Shown: positions 62,084-64,000 of the stretch, piece after piece | How the letters are laid out: every line of letters begins with the position of its first letter | Numbering within the stretch: position 1 is the first letter of the stretch | NCBI GenBank assembly: GCA_963697915.1 | Contig: OY969103.1 | Coordinates: 2,294,001-2,358,000, forward strand | From: VRUE01 sp963697915 | Lineage (GTDB): Bacteria > Actinomycetota > Thermoleophilia > Solirubrobacterales > 70-9 | DNA: 64,000 nt | Direction of reading: 5' to 3' | Notes under the pieces: generated by a model | What the model saw: only the letters and a program-made list of their open reading frames with translations | Databases searched by the model: none | What the model was told of the DNA's origin: nothing | Translations under genes and position numbers: made by a program

Positions 62084-62141
62084 CTCAATTTTTTGAATCC
62101 GCGCGCCACGTGCGCGTCGGGGGTCGCGAGGGTTGCGGCCG

Positions 62142-62726
62142 ATGCCGGAGCTGAGCAGGTCGCAGGTTGTGGTCTACGGGGCGATCGCGGTCGCCGTGCT
62201 GTTGGTCGGCGCGCGGGCGATCCGGGCCGAGGGCGAGGGCACGGCGCCGGGCGCGACCGTCGCGGTGCCGGCCGGGCCCGGCGTTGCCGTCGAGGGTGGC
62301 GGCTCGGACCTGGTCGTCGACGTCGCCGGTGCGGTGCGCGAGCCGGGCGTCTACCGGCTGCCGGCGGGGGCGCGCGTGGTCGACGCGATCGGCCGTGCGG
62401 GCGGGCCCGCCGGAGGGGCGCTGCTGGAAGGGATCAACCGGGCCGCTCGGCTCACCGACGGCCAGCAGGTCGTCGTGCCGCAGCGGGGCCCGGGTGGGGC
62501 GGCGGCGGCCGGCGCCGCGGGGGGTGGCGCGGAGGGACCGATCGGGCTCGGCAGCGCCACCGTCGAGCAGCTCGAAACGATCGACGGGATCGGCCCGGTC
62601 ACCGCCGCCGCGATCGTCGAGTACCGCGACCAGCAGGGCGGCCTCGCCTCAGTCGATCAGCTCGACGAGGTGAGCGGGATCGGCCCGGCGACGATGGAGT
62701 CGCTGCGGGCGCGGCTGCAGCCCTGA
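62142..62726 (+). CDS. comEA: competence protein ComEA-like, DNA-binding
   Basis: 194 residues. One N-terminal membrane helix (VVVYGAIAVAVLLVGARAI), an SLBB domain (VVDVAGAVREPGVYRLPAGA) and two C-terminal helix-hairpin-helix motifs (ETIDGIGPVTAAAIVEYR and EVSGIGPATMESLRARL). Binds incoming DNA at the membrane during transformation. Just upstream of comEC, 3 bp between genes. TTG 62133 is an alternative start. Confidence 0.9.
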   Translation: MPELSRSQVVVYGAIAVAVLLVGARAIRAEGEGTAPGATVAVPAGPGVAVEGGGSDLVVDVAGAVREPGVYRLPAGARVVDAIGRAGGPAGGALLEGINRAARLTDGQQVVVPQRGPGGAAAAGAAGGGAEGPIGLGSATVEQLETIDGIGPVTAAAIVEYRDQQGGLASVDQLDEVSGIGPATMESLRARLQP

Positions 62727-62729
62727 GCC

Positions 62730-64000
62730 GTGGCACCCCGTCCGCCCGTGGTGCTGCTGCTCGCGGTCGCGGTGGCGGTCCTGCTCGCGCTCACCCACAC
62801 CGGAGAGATCCGCGACCGGGCCGAGGACGCCCTCGGCCGCGGCATGCCGGCGCGGGAGGCGGAGCTGGCGCGCGGCTTCGTGCTCGGCCAGGACGATCGC
62901 ATCGACGCCGGCACGGTCGAGGACTTCCGCCGCTCGGGCCTGGCGCACCTGCTCGCGGTCAGCGGCCAGAACGTCGCCCTCCTCGCCCTGTTGGCGATGC
63001 CGCTGCTGGCGGCGCTGGGGATGCCGCTGCGCACGCGGCTGGTCTGGGTCATCGGCCTGATCGCCGTTTACGTGCCGCTGGCCGGGGCGGGTCCCTCGAT
63101 CCAGCGGGCAGGGGTTATGGGGGCGCTCTCGCTGCTCGCCATGCTGGCCGGGCGGCGGGCGTCGCGGCTCTACGCGCTCGCGGTCGCGGCGGCGGTGACG
63201 CTGGCGCTCGACCCCGGCATCGCCACCGACGTCGGCTGGCAGCTGAGCTTCGCCGCGGTGCTCGGCATCCTCCTCTTGGCGGCGCCGCTGCGGGCGGCAG
63301 TCGCGGCCCGGATCGGGCGCCGCGGGCTGGCCGGTGCGCTGGCCGACGGCGCCGCGATGACGATCGCCGCGACGCTGGCGACGGCACCGCTGATCGCCTT
63401 CCACTTCGAGGGGCTGCCGACCGCGACCCTGCTCGCCAACCTCCTGGCGCTGCCGGCGGTGGCGCCGGCGATGTGGCTGGGGATGCTCGCGATGGGCGCC
63501 GGCCAGGTGCCGGGCTTCCCGGTCGAGCTGCTGGGCGCGGTCAACGCACCGCTGCTCGCCTACGTCGCCCAGATCGCCGCCTGGTTCGGTCGGCCCGACT
63601 GGGCTTACCTGGAGGTCCGCCTCGGGCTCGGCGGCCTGTTCGCCGTGTACGGCGCGCTTGCCGCCGCGGCGCTCCTCGTCCCCTGGGCGCTGCGCCACCG
63701 CCAGCGCCCACCCCCCGCCGATGGGCCTAGGACGCGCTCATATCCGTCGTTAGCGGCCCGTCGGCGGTGGGCGTGGGCGCTGGGGCTCGGGGTGGCGTCG
63801 GTGCTGGTGTGGGCCGGCGGGGGCGGCGATACGCGGCGCCCGCCTGCCGGCCTACGAGTCTCGGTCCTCGACGTCGGCCAGGGTGACGCGATCCTGCTGC
63901 AGCCGGCCCGTGCCGCGCCGGTCTTGGTCGACACCGGGCCGCCCGACGCCGGCCTGGTCACCGATCTGCGCGACGCGGGGGTCGAGCGCCTCGGTGCCGT
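62730..64000 (+). CDS. comEC: ComEC/Rec2 DNA-uptake channel, 5' part (3' end outside window)
   Basis: GTG 62730, open to the window edge (423 codons). A hydrophobic start, then the competence core DFRRSGLAHLLAVSGQNVAL, GPSIQRAGVMGALSLLAMLA and GWQLSFAAVLGILLLAAPL, then a metallo-beta-lactamase-like domain beginning VSVLDVGQGDAILLQPA. Forms the channel that carries DNA across the membrane; follows comEA by 3 bp. The N-terminal DUF4131-type domain appears shortened. The remaining beta-lactamase part is cut off. Confidence 0.93.
   Translation, partial: MAPRPPVVLLLAVAVAVLLALTHTGEIRDRAEDALGRGMPAREAELARGFVLGQDDRIDAGTVEDFRRSGLAHLLAVSGQNVALLALLAMPLLAALGMPLRTRLVWVIGLIAVYVPLAGAGPSIQRAGVMGALSLLAMLAGRRASRLYALAVAAAVTLALDPGIATDVGWQLSFAAVLGILLLAAPLRAAVAARIGRRGLAGALADGAAMTIAATLATAPLIAFHFEGLPTATLLANLLALPAVAPAMWLGMLAMGAGQVPGFPVELLGAVNAPLLAYVAQIAAWFGRPDWAYLEVRLGLGGLFAVYGALAAAALLVPWALRHRQRPPPADGPRTRSYPSLAARRRWAWALGLGVASVLVWAGGGGDTRRPPAGLRVSVLDVGQGDAILLQPARAAPVLVDTGPPDAGLVTDLRDAGVERLGA

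Overview
The window is high-GC chromosomal DNA from an actinobacterium, most likely a deep-branching Thermoleophilia/Solirubrobacterales-type lineage. This is an inference. It rests on a fused CofG-CofH F420 gene next to an F420-dependent oxidoreductase, a full rod-shape operon (mreBCD, PBP2, RodA), beta-oxidation genes with TetR regulators, a 618-residue RNase E/G, frequent GTG starts and many 4-base ATGA/GTGA overlaps. No rRNA, CRISPR array, transposase or prophage was seen.

Layout. 1-3592: the end of an amidohydrolase, F420 synthase fbiC and a tetR gene. 3595-5380: a lower-GC island with a DNA methyltransferase and a BamHI-like restriction endonuclease, bounded by duplicated tetR 3'-end sequence. 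5372-7990: a mug-type DNA glycosylase divergent from a GAF/PucR regulator. 8077-15877: acyl-CoA metabolism (two AMP-forming ligases, MaoC dehydratase, luciferase-like oxidoreductase, 3-hydroxyacyl-CoA dehydrogenase, carbon-nitrogen hydrolase, class II aldolase, TetR). 15960-20541: a compact fatty acid oxidation operon (thiolase, FadB-type fusion, acyl-CoA dehydrogenase), followed by an SDR, an NAD formate dehydrogenase and a class III alcohol dehydrogenase. 23869-29451: a lipoprotein, small regulators, a GH15 enzyme, CtaG and a membrane spermidine-synthase-like protein.

29467-48400 is largely housekeeping: tig, clpP, clpX, valS, folC, a zinc-ribbon membrane protein, ndk, maf, an HD-GYP regulator, mreB-mreC-mreD-mrdA-rodA, rne/rng, rplU and rpmA. 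48530-64000 holds obgE, nitrilase and PEP-mutase-like genes, proB-proA-nadD-rsfS, a coiled-coil protein, tRNA-Ala(GGC), an MMPL transporter, a SpoIIM-like protein, leuS with a possible leader ORF, a cupin, comEA and the start of comEC.

Most notable: (i) the BamHI-like restriction-modification island, its flanking repeats and a LexA-type box in front of the methyltransferase; (ii) clpX, maf and possibly folC, which appear to start at CTG, CTG and ATA, so their N-termini are easily missed; (iii) a leucine-rich 59-codon ORF ending in a TGATG overlap with leuS. All family assignments come from reading motifs in the translated sequence; no database search was run.
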